In this document: piece after piece, positions 9,693 through 18,703 of the stretch | Numbering within the stretch: the first letter of the stretch is position 1 | How the letters are laid out: each line of letters begins with the position of its first letter | Assembly: GCA_900299005.1 (NCBI GenBank) | Contig: OMID01000097.1 | Location: forward strand, 1 to 36,976 | DNA from: Oxalobacteraceae bacterium | Lineage (GTDB): Bacteria; Pseudomonadota; Gammaproteobacteria; Burkholderiales; Burkholderiaceae_D | Reading direction: 5' to 3' | Length of the DNA: 36,976 nt | Notes under the pieces: model-generated | What the model saw: the letters and a program-made list of their open reading frames with translations, nothing else | What the model was told of the DNA's origin: nothing | Database searches by the model: none | Translations under genes and position numbers: made by a program

Positions 9693-11108
9693 ATGGCCAG
9701 CTTTTTTAATGAAATGTATTCGGAGGGCGGCGCAGAAGTTCGTGCCCATTACCGCGAATTCGAGCGCTGGCTATCAGAGCAGCCGGCCGATATCGTGGCC
9801 AGAAAACGGGTCGAAGCCGACCTCATCTTTCGCCGCGTGGGCATTACCTTTGCGGTGTATGGCAGCGATGCCGGCACCGAGCGACTGATTCCGTTTGATA
9901 TCGTCCCGCGCATCATCCCCCCGGGCGAATGGTCGCATCTGCAGCAGGGCCTGAAACAGCGCGTGCAGGCGCTGAACCTGTTCATCCATGACATTTATCA
10001 CGAGCAGAACATCGTCAAGGCTGGCGTCATACCTGCCGAACAGATTCTTAGCAATGCGCAATATCGTCCGGAAATGCGAAGCGTATCGGTCGCATCGAAT
10101 GTCTACGCGCATATCGCCGGTGTCGACATCGTGCGCGCCGGCGCGGGTGAGTTCTATGTGCTCGAAGATAATCTGCGCGTCCCTTCGGGCGTGTCCTACA
10201 TGCTGGAAGACCGGAAGATGATGATGCGACTCTTCCCGGATCTGTTTGCGCGCCACAAGATCGCGCCGGTCGCGCACTACCCTGACCTTTTGCTGGACAT
10301 GCTGCGCTCGGTGGCGCCGGGTGGCGTTGATGATCCGACGATCGTCGTGATGACACCGGGCATGTACAACTCAGCCTATTTCGAGCACGCTTTCCTCGCA
10401 CAACAAATGGGCATCGAGCTCGTCGAAGGACAAGATTTGTTCGTGATGGACGATCAGATCTTCATGCGGACAACGCGTGGGCCGCGACGCGTGGATGTGA
10501 TCTACCGCCGTATTGATGACGATTTTCTTGATCCTCTGGCCTTCCGAGCGGACTCATCACTGGGCGTACCCGGACTGCTATCAGTCTACCGAGCCGGCCG
10601 TGTCACGCTGGCCAATGCAATCGGTACCGGGGTCGCAGACGATAAATCGATCTACCCGTATGTACCGGACATGATCCGCTTCTATTTATCGGAAGAGCCG
10701 ATCCTCAATAACGTGCCCACCTACCAATGCCGCAAGAAAGAAGACCTGCAGTACACGCTGGATCATCTGCCAGAACTGGTGGTCAAGGAAGTGCACGGTG
10801 CCGGAGGCTACGGCATGCTGGTTGGTCCGGCATCCACGCAGGCAGAGATAGAAGCATTCCGTCAGCGCGTGATTGCCAAACCAGAAGGCTATATCGCCCA
10901 GCCGACGCTAGCCCTGTCGGCTTGCCCGACATTCGTCGAATCAGGGATTGCACCACGCCATATCGATTTACGTCCTTTTGTTTTATCGGGGAAGACTGTC
11001 AGCATGGTGCCCGGCGGTCTGACGCGCGTGGCGCTCAAAGAAGGATCGCTGGTCGTCAATTCATCGCAAGGCGGCGGCACCAAAGACACCTGGGTTCTGG
11101 AGAAATGA
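9693..11108 (+). CDS. Circularly permuted type 2 ATP-grasp protein
   Basis: Predicted peptide ligase of the circularly permuted ATP-grasp family (COG2308, formerly DUF404/DUF407). With the ATG at 9693 it has 471 residues. Typical motifs in order are FDIVPRIIPPGEW, LFIHDIYHEQNI, EFYVLEDNLRVPSGVSYMLE, VVMTPGMYNSAYFEHAFLA, VDVIYRRIDDDFLDP, GTGVADDKSIYPYVPDMI and LVVKEVHGAGGYGMLVGP. A TTG at 9645 in the same frame would add 16 residues; homologues usually begin near MASFFNEM. It is the first of three genes with alpha-E and Anbu, a set proposed from comparative genomics (Iyer and co-workers) to make and remove a peptide tag. The substrate is unknown. Confidence 0.9.
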   Translation: MASFFNEMYSEGGAEVRAHYREFERWLSEQPADIVARKRVEADLIFRRVGITFAVYGSDAGTERLIPFDIVPRIIPPGEWSHLQQGLKQRVQALNLFIHDIYHEQNIVKAGVIPAEQILSNAQYRPEMRSVSVASNVYAHIAGVDIVRAGAGEFYVLEDNLRVPSGVSYMLEDRKMMMRLFPDLFARHKIAPVAHYPDLLLDMLRSVAPGGVDDPTIVVMTPGMYNSAYFEHAFLAQQMGIELVEGQDLFVMDDQIFMRTTRGPRRVDVIYRRIDDDFLDPLAFRADSSLGVPGLLSVYRAGRVTLANAIGTGVADDKSIYPYVPDMIRFYLSEEPILNNVPTYQCRKKEDLQYTLDHLPELVVKEVHGAGGYGMLVGPASTQAEIEAFRQRVIAKPEGYIAQPTLALSACPTFVESGIAPRHIDLRPFVLSGKTVSMVPGGLTRVALKEGSLVVNSSQGGGTKDTWVLEK

Positions 11109-11157
11109 CATGCTTAAACTCGCTGGATATCACACCACCGACGTGGGAGGTCGCGGG

Positions 11158-12102
11158 ATGCTGAGTCGCACTGCCGATCATCTATTCTGGATGGCGCGCT
11201 ACACCGAGCGCGCCGAAAACACTGCCCGCATGCTGGACGTGAACATGCAAACACAATTGCTGCCACAGTCTGCCGAATCTGCCGAGCAAAGCTGGCGTGC
11301 CGTGCTCGGCATCTCCGAGCTGCAACCGACGTTCGATGCAAAGTATGGTCTGCTATCGCGCAAAGATGTTCTTCATTTCATGGTGCGTGATCCGGACAAT
11401 CCTTCCTCCATTGCCTCTTGCCTGAAACAAGCGCGTGAAAACGCGCGGGCAGTTCGTGGCACGCTGACAACCGAGGTGTGGGAGACGCAGAACACGACCT
11501 GGCTCGATATGAATGCGCAACTCGATGAGGGCATTCTCGAGCGTGATCCGAGTGAGTTTTTTGAATGGGTCAAGCACCGATCTCATCTGTCACGCGGCGT
11601 CACGATCGGCACGATGCTCAAGGATGAGGCGTTCTATTTCATCCGCCTTGGCACTTTCCTGGAACGGGCCGACAACACGGCGCGACTGCTGGACATCAAG
11701 TTCCATGGCGTCGATCGCGAGCTGCTCTCAGCCACTGACCTGGATTTTTACCACTGGGCGGCGGTACTGCGCTCGGTATCTGCCTTCGAGACTTACCGCA
11801 AAGCGTACCGCGATGTGATCACGCCGGAGCGCGTCGCCGAGCTGCTGATACTACGCGGCGATATGCCACGCTCGCTGATTGCCTGCATGAGTGAGGTCGT
11901 GAATAATCTTGCAGAAGTGCGCAACGATATATCAAGCGATACCGAGCGCTTCGCCGGGCGCCTGCACGCAGACCTTAAATTCAACAGCATGGAGGATATT
12001 TTGAAGCGTGGACTGCACGATTACCTGACCGACTTCCTTGAACAAGTCTACGAGCTGGGCAATCGGGTCAGTCGTGATTTTCTGCTGCCCTTGGCAGCCT
12101 GA
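11158..12102 (+). CDS. Alpha-E domain-containing protein (DUF403)
   Basis: A 314-residue, almost fully alpha-helical protein of the alpha-E family (COG2307). The signature start MLSRTADHLFWMARYTERAENTARML is plain (given in part here: TADHLFWMARYTERAEN). A second copy-like motif, FIRLGTFLERADNTARLLD, follows near residue 165. The frame is open from 11110, but a good ribosome site (GGGAGG, seven bases before) precedes the ATG at 11158, and homologues start there. It lies between the ATP-grasp gene and the Anbu gene, 14 bases from the latter. Its biochemical role is not established; association with peptide ligases is known from gene neighbourhood only. Confidence 0.9.
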   Translation: MLSRTADHLFWMARYTERAENTARMLDVNMQTQLLPQSAESAEQSWRAVLGISELQPTFDAKYGLLSRKDVLHFMVRDPDNPSSIASCLKQARENARAVRGTLTTEVWETQNTTWLDMNAQLDEGILERDPSEFFEWVKHRSHLSRGVTIGTMLKDEAFYFIRLGTFLERADNTARLLDIKFHGVDRELLSATDLDFYHWAAVLRSVSAFETYRKAYRDVITPERVAELLILRGDMPRSLIACMSEVVNNLAEVRNDISSDTERFAGRLHADLKFNSMEDILKRGLHDYLTDFLEQVYELGNRVSRDFLLPLAA

Positions 12103-12116
12103 GCTCGCTGCATATC

Positions 12117-12995
12117 ATGACGTACTGTGTAGCGATGCGACTGAATGCGGGGCTGGTGCTGCTCTCGGATTCGCGTACGAATGCGGGTGTTGACCATATC
12201 GGCACGTTCCGCAAAATGAGCGTCTTCGATCATCCGGGCGACCGGATCATGGTGCTCATGACTGCTGGCAACCTCGCGATCTCGCAATCCATACGGCAAA
12301 TGGTCAGCGAATATTTGTCACCCGAGGGCACCAGCATATGGACGGCCTCATCCATGTATGAGGCAGCACAGATCGTCGGTGATTCCATACGGGCGGTGCA
12401 TCTGAGGGATGCTAAATCCCTGGAAGAGTTCGGCATCGACTTTAATGTCAGCCTGATTTTCGGTGGCCAGATCCGGGGCGAGCGCTGCAGATTGTTCCAA
12501 ATGTACTCGGCTGGTAATTTCATCGAATCGCATGATGAAAATCCCTACTTTCAGATTGGTGAAGCGAAATACGGCAAGCCAATCATCGACCGAGTGATCA
12601 CCCCATCAACGCCGCTGGACGAAGCTGCCAAATGCGCGCTGATCTCGATGGATTCGACCTTGCGCTCGAACATCTCGGTTGGATTCCCACTGGACCTGAT
12701 AGTGTACGAGCAGGACTCACTAGCGGTCAGCCGTTTCGCGAGCATTGACGAAAACAATGCGTATTTCCAAATGATTCGGACTACCTGGGGCAGGCAGCTG
12801 AGATCCGTTTTCGAGGGAATCCACAATCCTGTGTGGAATGCCGCCCCGGAGATGACTGCCAATGTACTGTCGAGCCAGGGCAACCTGATTCAGCCGGTGC
12901 GCATTCTTCCTCCCGCCAGTATGACGCGTGGCCCATCGCCAGCAACACCCATACAGACATTGGCAGAGAATGATCCGCGAAGGGCACAATACTAG
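12117..12995 (+). CDS. Anbu, proteasome-type protease (COG3484)
   Basis: Member of the Anbu ('ancestral beta subunit') family of Ntn hydrolases, relatives of HslV and proteasome beta subunits. The 292-residue protein begins MTYCVAM; removal of Met would expose the nucleophile Thr1. The other catalytic residues are visible: Asp17 in LLSDSRTNAG and Lys32 in GTFRKM (mature numbering). The body contains IMVLMTAGNLAISQS and NVSLIFGGQIRGERC. It closes the three-gene set with the ATP-grasp and alpha-E genes. The transglutaminase-like protease gene often seen with these is absent here. A repeat begins immediately after its stop codon. Confidence 0.92.
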   Translation: MTYCVAMRLNAGLVLLSDSRTNAGVDHIGTFRKMSVFDHPGDRIMVLMTAGNLAISQSIRQMVSEYLSPEGTSIWTASSMYEAAQIVGDSIRAVHLRDAKSLEEFGIDFNVSLIFGGQIRGERCRLFQMYSAGNFIESHDENPYFQIGEAKYGKPIIDRVITPSTPLDEAAKCALISMDSTLRSNISVGFPLDLIVYEQDSLAVSRFASIDENNAYFQMIRTTWGRQLRSVFEGIHNPVWNAAPEMTANVLSSQGNLIQPVRILPPASMTRGPSPATPIQTLAENDPRRAQY

Positions 12996-13055
12996 GAGGC
13001 GCTATCAAAATGAGCGCCGCGAAGCAGCGCGGTCGCTGGCAAGGCGGGGACGCCG
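12996..13055 (+). repeat. Copy of a dispersed repeat (related to 22603-22662)
   Basis: Sixty bases starting right behind the Anbu stop, beginning GAGGCGCTATCAAAATG. They match 22603-22662 at 55 of 60 positions by eye. In both places the sequence supplies a GAGG and then an ATG that opens a frame MSAAKQR-G/D-RWQGGDA. No clear right-hand inverted terminus is seen here; TTTGACACTA at 13088-13097 may be a decayed one. GGGGACGC-cggtca-GCGTCTCC (13047-13068) can form a hairpin that might end Anbu transcription. Confidence 0.75.
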
Positions 13056-13226
13056 GTCAGCGTCTCCCTGCGCCTGTTGTGTTTGACACTACCCTATTGA
13101 CGTGCCAAGTCGCGCGTGGGGTGCCGGCTGATGTTCTTGAATTTGTTTGCTTCCCGGCGCAAGCGTGGGCCCGAACCGAGGCCATCACCTCCGACGGTGA
13201 CTTCTGCCGCCCTGCATTGAACCGGC

Positions 13227-14270
13227 TCAGATCACCCGGGTCTGCGCCTCATCACCCCGACGCTCGCGAATCTCGCCAATGCGATAAACCGTCTCGCCCA
13301 GACGAGTCAGTTCCGCCTGCGCCAGATCAGCGACACTCGCGGCCACGATCACTGCCATGCCGATACCGCAATTGAAGACACGATGCATCTCTGCATCTTC
13401 AACGCCGCCTTGCTGCTGTAGCCACTGGAACAAAGGAGGCAGCGGCCACGCATCGCTATGCAGCTCGGCTGTCAGCGTCGGCTGGAGGACACGGGGGATA
13501 TTCTCGACCAATCCGCCGCCTGTGATGTGGACCATGCCATGAACATCGATCTTTTCCATCAGCGCGAGTAGTGGCTTGACATAGATTCGCGTTGGTGCGA
13601 GCAGGGTATCAGCCAGTGAGCGACCATGAAAATCGCTGTTGAGATCAGGTTTGGCCACCTCGAGGATCTTGCGCACCAGCGAATAGCCGTTGGAGTGCGC
13701 GCCAGAAGAAGCGAGGCCCAGCACGACATCTCCCGGACTGATTTTTTTCCCATCAATGATCCTGGATTTTTCCACGGCTCCCACAGCAAAACCGGCGAGG
13801 TCATATTCACCGTCCGGATACATGCTGGGCATTTCAGCAGTTTCACCACCAATCAACGCACAACCTGCCTGCTCGCAGCCAGCCGCAATACCCTTGATAA
13901 CATCCGTCGCAGTCGACACCTCAAGACGGCCGCAGGCGAAGTAATCAAGGAAGAACAGAGGCTCGGCTCCCTGCACCAGAATATCGTTCACACTCATCGC
14001 CACCAGATCGATGCCGACAGTGTCATGACGATTCAGGTGAAAGGCCAGTTTGAGCTTGGTACCCACGCCATCCGTGCCGGAGACCAGCACGGGTTCTTTG
14101 TACTTCTTGCTCACTTCAAACAAGGCGCCGAAACCTCCTATGCCTGCGAGCACACCCTCGCGCATAGTTCGTCTGGCAAAAGGCTTGATCGCTTCAACCA
14201 GCGCATCACCCGCATCAATATCGACACCGGCGTCGCGGTAGGAAAGAGAAACCTTGGAATTCGAGGACAT
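13227..14270 (-). CDS. purM: Phosphoribosylformylglycinamidine cyclo-ligase
   Basis: AIR synthetase of purine biosynthesis: it closes FGAM to 5-aminoimidazole ribotide with ATP. The 347-residue protein has the expected start [19 protein letters not shown] (residues 7-25), then [57 protein letters not shown] and, in the C-terminal domain, [15 protein letters not shown]. It is convergent with the Anbu gene and divergent from the AI-2E-type permease, with 160 bases between the two starts that must hold both promoters. Nothing is unusual. Confidence 0.97.
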   Translation of the reverse strand: MSSNSKVSLSYRDAGVDIDAGDALVEAIKPFARRTMREGVLAGIGGFGALFEVSKKYKEPVLVSGTDGVGTKLKLAFHLNRHDTVGIDLVAMSVNDILVQGAEPLFFLDYFACGRLEVSTATDVIKGIAAGCEQAGCALIGGETAEMPSMYPDGEYDLAGFAVGAVEKSRIIDGKKISPGDVVLGLASSGAHSNGYSLVRKILEVAKPDLNSDFHGRSLADTLLAPTRIYVKPLLALMEKIDVHGMVHITGGGLVENIPRVLQPTLTAELHSDAWPLPPLFQWLQQQGGVEDAEMHRVFNCGIGMAVIVAASVADLAQAELTRLGETVYRIGEIRERRGDEAQTRVI

Positions 14271-14430
14271 GTCGGGAAATCGCGGAGGAGACGGTAGAAT
14301 GCGCGCTTGCCCCTATGACAAGGCGCCCTTCAAGAACGGAAGACAAACCGCTGTTCGCGCTGGTGCGCCACAGGCAGTCGTTCAGGTCAATCGTTTAGGC
14401 CGCTATTTTACCAAAACACCTTACTCGCCC

Positions 14431-15498
14431 ATGGCCTCTGCCCCTCTACCGGAATTCCGGCAAATAGTGCCCTGGCTGGCCGTAGGCGGACTGGTCTACC
14501 TGCTGCTGGTACCGCTGGGGCCGGTGCTGACGCCGTTCGTGGCCGCAGCGATCATTGGTTACATGCTCAATCCTGGGGTCGACTGGCTTGCGGCGCGCGG
14601 CGTGCCTCGCGCGCTGGCGGTAGTGGTGGCGCTGGTATCGCTGGCACTGGCCATCACTGCCATCGTGCTGGTGTTGCTGCCGGTCCTGGCGTCGCAAATA
14701 CCGGTTCTGCAAGAAAGATTCCCGATGCTGCTGGACGCATTTGACCGCGCTGTACGACCTGCGTTAACACAGATCGGCCTCGCGGTACATCTCGACAGCG
14801 CAGGTATGAAAACCTTGCTGGCGCAAAAACTGGCGGGTACCGAGGGCTTGGGCACCAGCCTGCTGAACGGCGTTCGCGCCGGTGGCAGCGCTGTGCTTGG
14901 CTTGGCCGCTACGCTGCTTCTGGTTCCTGTCGTGCTGTTCTATCTGCTGCTCGATTGGTACCAGATAGTCGCCCGGCTAGCCGAATTTGTACCGCGCCGT
15001 TGGATAGCTCTAGTAAGCGACATGACGCGAGAGGCCGACAGCATGCTCGCGCAGTACCTGCGTGGCCAGTTACTAGTCATGCTGCTGCTGGCAACCTATT
15101 ATTCGACAGCGCTGGCAATCGCTGGCTTCGAAGTCGCTCTGCCCGTGGGCATGATCACTGGCCTGCTGGCATTCATTCCTTACCTGGGTTTCGGTCTGGG
15201 ACTAACCTTGGCACTGGTGTCGGCTGTTCTCTTCTTCGACAGCTGGAATGGGCTCCTCGCTGTGGCTGTGGTCTATGGACTTGGTCAAGTCATCGAAAGC
15301 TTTTATCTCACGCCGCGACTCGTCGGTGAACGCATTGGACTGCATCCGCTGACGGTGATCTTCGCGCTTTTATCGTTTGGTCAGTTATTTGGCTTCGTGG
15401 GCATACTGCTCGCACTTCCTGCCTCAGCTATACTCTTGGTTATTCTTGGCCGGATGCGCCAACACTATCTGACAAGCCGTTTCTACAATCAATCATGA
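14431..15498 (+). CDS. AI-2E family transporter (PerM/YhhQ-like permease)
   Basis: Integral membrane protein of 355 residues in the AI-2 exporter/PerM family (PF01594). Hydrophobic helices pair near the N terminus (about residues 12-50 and 66-90), then a soluble part (about 90-145) carrying LQERFPMLLDAF. A cluster of helices follows (about 150-175, 210-235, 240-300, 310-345) with GLLAFIPYLGFGLGLTLALV and the typical FYLTPRLVGERIGLHPL. The frame is open from 14254 but the conserved protein starts at the ATG at 14431. The transported substrate is not known; the AI-2 name is historical. It overlaps hda by four bases (ATGA). Confidence 0.9.
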   Translation: MASAPLPEFRQIVPWLAVGGLVYLLLVPLGPVLTPFVAAAIIGYMLNPGVDWLAARGVPRALAVVVALVSLALAITAIVLVLLPVLASQIPVLQERFPMLLDAFDRAVRPALTQIGLAVHLDSAGMKTLLAQKLAGTEGLGTSLLNGVRAGGSAVLGLAATLLLVPVVLFYLLLDWYQIVARLAEFVPRRWIALVSDMTREADSMLAQYLRGQLLVMLLLATYYSTALAIAGFEVALPVGMITGLLAFIPYLGFGLGLTLALVSAVLFFDSWNGLLAVAVVYGLGQVIESFYLTPRLVGERIGLHPLTVIFALLSFGQLFGFVGILLALPASAILLVILGRMRQHYLTSRFYNQS

Positions 15499-16181
15499 GG
15501 CAGTTGCTGCTCGATTGGGGCGCAGCCCGGCCGCAAACCCTGGATAATTTTGTCGAAGGCAGGAATGCCGAGTTGCTGTCCCTGCTACGTCTCATTGCAG
15601 AGCGCAAGGCAAGTTCGCTGGACCAGCGATTCGTGACACTTTGGGGTCATGCCGGCGCGGGAAAGTCACATCTTTTGCAGGCGCTTGCCACCACGCCAGG
15701 CGCTCTGCTGCTGACGAATCAGAGTGCTTCACGCGATTTCCTCTGGTCGGCCGACAGGCCGCTCTATCTGCTCGACGACGTCGACGAGCTTGCACCACAC
15801 CGGCAGCAGGCGGCTTTTGCCCTGTTCAATCAGGTTCGGGACGCCGGCGGAGTCATGGTGGTCGCTACCCGCAAACCGCCAGCCCAGCTGTCACTCCGCG
15901 AAGACTTGCGCACCCGCCTTGCCTGGGGTCTGGTATATCCGGTGCATGGTCTGTCAGACGAAGAAAAAATCGATGCGCTGTCGAAATCAGCACGAGCGCG
16001 CGGATTATCACTCTCGCCAGGCGTGTTACCCTACTTGCTGACGCATTTTCGGCGCGATATGCAATCGTTATCGGCCATGCTGGATGCTCTGGATCGCTAT
16101 TCGCTGGAGACTCAGCGTCCTATCACGATGCCGTTGTTGCGCGAGCTGCTGCAGCTAGGCGACACCAATACCCTCCCATGA
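15495..16181 (+). CDS. hda: DnaA regulatory inactivator Hda
   Basis: AAA+ protein related to DnaA domain III. With the DNA-loaded sliding clamp it stimulates hydrolysis of DnaA-bound ATP after initiation of replication (RIDA). It has 228 residues. The N-terminal QLLLDW (residues 3-8) fits the clamp-binding hexapeptide. Walker A is GHAGAGKS (51-58) and Walker B is YLLDDVDEL (91-99). As in Hda generally, there is no DnaA-like DNA-binding domain IV. It overlaps the permease gene before it and the HAD gene after it by four bases each, so the three are translationally coupled. Confidence 0.93.
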   Translation: MRQLLLDWGAARPQTLDNFVEGRNAELLSLLRLIAERKASSLDQRFVTLWGHAGAGKSHLLQALATTPGALLLTNQSASRDFLWSADRPLYLLDDVDELAPHRQQAAFALFNQVRDAGGVMVVATRKPPAQLSLREDLRTRLAWGLVYPVHGLSDEEKIDALSKSARARGLSLSPGVLPYLLTHFRRDMQSLSAMLDALDRYSLETQRPITMPLLRELLQLGDTNTLP

Positions 16182-16849
16182 ACCTGGCCTTATTTGATCT
16201 CGACAATACCCTGCTCCCGCTCGATTCCGACTATGAGTGGGGCCAGTTTCTGGTGCGCGCCGGCGCAGTGGACCCCCAAGCGTTTGCTGCCCGAAATGCC
16301 GAGTTCTATTCGCAGTACCAGAATGGCACGCTGAATCCGATTGAATATCTCGAGTTTGCGCTTGGTACCCTGTCGCGCTTTTCACGCCCCCAGCTCGATG
16401 CCTGGCATGCCGAATTCATGGAGGACATCATCGTCCCGGCGATACGTCCCGCTGCCCGCGCACTCATCGCAAAGCATCAGGACGCCGACGAGATGATTGC
16501 CATCATTACGGCCACCAACCGTTTTGTGACCGAGCCTATCTCGATTGCGCTCGGTGTCGCACATCTGATCGCTGCGGAGCCTGAAGTGGCCGACGACGGA
16601 TCCATCACGGGCCGTCTTGTTGGCACACCCCCCTTCGGTCCGGGTAAGGTGAGCAATACGCAGGCGTGGCTGGCGTCACTGGGAAAGTCACTTTCTGATT
16701 TCGGCCGCAGCACGTTTTATAGCGATTCACAAAACGACATCCCTCTGCTCTCCGCTGTTACCCATCCTGTCGCCACCAATCCGAACGCCCATCTCGCCGC
16801 CCATGCAATGGCCCATGGCTGGCCCATACTGCAGCTGTTCGATGATTAA
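16178..16849 (+). CDS. HAD-superfamily hydrolase, subfamily IB (SerB-like)
   Basis: Probable phosphatase of 223 residues. Motif I is FDLDNTLLP with nucleophile D7 and acid/base D9. Motif II is the Thr in IITATNRFV, and motif III/IV is the K of GPGKVSN with YSDSQNDIPLL. A helical cap lies between about residues 18 and 95. This is the IB subfamily, which includes phosphoserine phosphatase-like enzymes and some histidinol-phosphatases; the actual substrate cannot be read from sequence. The frame is open far upstream inside hda, but the ATG at 16178 overlaps the hda stop (ATGA) and gives the conserved start. It overlaps pcnB by eight bases. Confidence 0.9.
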   Translation: MNLALFDLDNTLLPLDSDYEWGQFLVRAGAVDPQAFAARNAEFYSQYQNGTLNPIEYLEFALGTLSRFSRPQLDAWHAEFMEDIIVPAIRPAARALIAKHQDADEMIAIITATNRFVTEPISIALGVAHLIAAEPEVADDGSITGRLVGTPPFGPGKVSNTQAWLASLGKSLSDFGRSTFYSDSQNDIPLLSAVTHPVATNPNAHLAAHAMAHGWPILQLFDD

Positions 16850-18197
16850 AAAACTGATTCGTCGTATTCTCGGCGTCGGTTCTGATGCCAGCACCACGAC
16901 CCAGGCCAAGCGCTTCGGTCCGGAAGCGCATGGCATCAATCCGGACGATGTTTCGCCCAACGCCGTGCGTGTCACTCAGGCCCTGCAAAAGGCGGGCTAC
17001 AAGGCCTTCATCGTTGGCGGTGCAGTGCGTGACCTCGTGCTGGGCTTAAAGCCCAAGGACTTCGATGTTGCCACCGATGCGACACCTGAAGAAGTCAAAC
17101 GTCTGTTCCGCCGTGCCTTCATCATCGGCCGTCGCTTTCAGATCGTGCATGTGATGTTCGGTCAGGAGCTCATCGAAGTTACCACTTTTCGCGGCAGCTC
17201 AACGGATGATGCGCCCAAGGATGCGCACGGCCGAGTGCTGCGCGACAACACCTTCGGCGAGCAGCATGAAGATGCAGCCCGCCGCGATTTCACGATCAAT
17301 GCGATGTACTACGATCCTTCGCAGCAAGTCGTGCTCGATTACCACGGTGGCATGAAGGATATTCGTGCGCGCATGCTGCGCATTATTGGCACGCCCGAGG
17401 CGCGTTATCGCGAAGACCCGGTGCGACTGCTGCGCGTGGTGCGCTTCGCTGCCAAACTCGAATTCAAGATCGCGCCGGCGACCCGTGCGCCAATGGCGGT
17501 AATGGCACCGCTGATCAATAATGTTCCTGCAGCCCGCGTGTTTGACGAAATGCTGAAGTTGCTGATGAGCGGCCACGCGATGGCTTGTCTGCAGAGGCTG
17601 CGCAAGGAAGGGCTCCATCACGGACTGTTGCCCTTGCTCGATGTTGTCCTTGAACAGCCGCTGGGAGAAAAATTCGTCACCCTGGCCCTAGCCAATACCG
17701 ATGAGCGGGTGCGCCAGGGAAAACCGGTGTCGCCCGGCTTCCTGTTTGCCGCGCTCCTCTGGCATCAGGTACTGGAGAGATGGGAAGCTTACCGCGCCGC
17801 AGGGGAGTTTCCCATCCCCTCGTTACACTTGGCGGCGGATGATGTGCTCGATGGACAAACGGAGAAGCTGGCATTACAGCGGCGCATCGCAACCGACATG
17901 CGCGACATCTGGGCGATGCAGCCGCGTTTCGAGCGCCGTATTGGTAAATCGCCCTATAAATTGCTCGAACACCCCCGCATGCGCGCCGGCTACGACTTCC
18001 TGCTGCTGCGCTGCGCCTCCGGCGAAATCGAATCGGAGATCGGTCAGTGGTGGACAGATTTCATTGATGCCGATGGCCAAGAGCGCGAAGCGCTGCTCCA
18101 GCGCAAACCTGCACAAGAGACCGCCGCTGCGCCGAAAAAGCGCCGCCGCCGCGGGGGACGCGGCCGCAACCAGACTCGGTCCGAAAGCGCAGACTGA
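16842..18197 (+). CDS. pcnB: Poly(A) polymerase I
   Basis: Class II nucleotidyltransferase that adds 3' poly(A) tails to RNA and so promotes decay. It has 451 residues. The catalytic domain shows IVGGAVRDLVLG (residues 57-68) and the metal-binding pair D73/D75 in KDFDVATD, then FRRAFIIGRRFQIVHV. The RNA/ATP-binding part has EDPVRLLRVVRFAAKL. The C terminus is strongly basic (KKRRRRGGRGRNQ), as in PcnB and unlike CCA-adding enzymes, which favours the poly(A) polymerase assignment. The ATG at 16842 lies inside the end of the HAD gene. The stop shares one base with the folK start. Confidence 0.94.
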   Translation: MIKKLIRRILGVGSDASTTTQAKRFGPEAHGINPDDVSPNAVRVTQALQKAGYKAFIVGGAVRDLVLGLKPKDFDVATDATPEEVKRLFRRAFIIGRRFQIVHVMFGQELIEVTTFRGSSTDDAPKDAHGRVLRDNTFGEQHEDAARRDFTINAMYYDPSQQVVLDYHGGMKDIRARMLRIIGTPEARYREDPVRLLRVVRFAAKLEFKIAPATRAPMAVMAPLINNVPAARVFDEMLKLLMSGHAMACLQRLRKEGLHHGLLPLLDVVLEQPLGEKFVTLALANTDERVRQGKPVSPGFLFAALLWHQVLERWEAYRAAGEFPIPSLHLAADDVLDGQTEKLALQRRIATDMRDIWAMQPRFERRIGKSPYKLLEHPRMRAGYDFLLLRCASGEIESEIGQWWTDFIDADGQEREALLQRKPAQETAAAPKKRRRRGGRGRNQTRSESAD

Positions 18198-18685
18198 TGG
18201 CGGGCACGGCGTATGTGGGCGTCGGTGCCAATCTGGGTAACCCCTTGGAGAGCGTGCGCGCAGCAATTGCCGCCATGAAAAGCCTTCCCCTAACCCGGCT
18301 CTTGGCCAGCTCCTCGCTCTATCGCAGTGCACCGGTAAAGGCCAGCGGCGACGATTTTATCAATGCCGTCGTGCGACTGGATACCGCGTTGACTGCGCCG
18401 ACACTGCTGCGGCACTTGCAGCAAATCGAGCTGGATTTTGGACGGGAGAGACCTTTTCGGAATGCGCCGCGCACGCTTGATCTTGATCTGCTGATCTACG
18501 ATCAGCAGCAGACAAACACGCCAAGCCTCGAACTGCCCCATCCCCGCATGATCGACCGCGCTTTTGTGCTACTACCACTACTGGAGATATCACCGAACGT
18601 GCACATTCCCGGCAAAGGTGCCGCACAAGACTACCTCAACTCTGTCGTGGGGCAATCCATCGAACGGCTAAATCTGCCCGTCTGA
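18197..18685 (+). CDS. folK: 2-amino-4-hydroxy-6-hydroxymethyldihydropteridine pyrophosphokinase
   Basis: HPPK of folate biosynthesis; it transfers pyrophosphate from ATP to 6-hydroxymethyl-7,8-dihydropterin. The 162-residue protein has the start AYVGVGANLGNP (residues 5-16), SSSLYRSAPV, the conserved FGRERPFRNAPRTLDLDLLIYD, whose D95 and D97 would bind magnesium, and LELPHPRMIDRAFVLLPLLEI. The ATG overlaps the pcnB TGA by one base, giving tight coupling. Nothing is unusual. Confidence 0.96.
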   Translation: MAGTAYVGVGANLGNPLESVRAAIAAMKSLPLTRLLASSSLYRSAPVKASGDDFINAVVRLDTALTAPTLLRHLQQIELDFGRERPFRNAPRTLDLDLLIYDQQQTNTPSLELPHPRMIDRAFVLLPLLEISPNVHIPGKGAAQDYLNSVVGQSIERLNLPV

Positions 18686-18703
18686 CACGAGTGCCCAAAC
18701 ACG

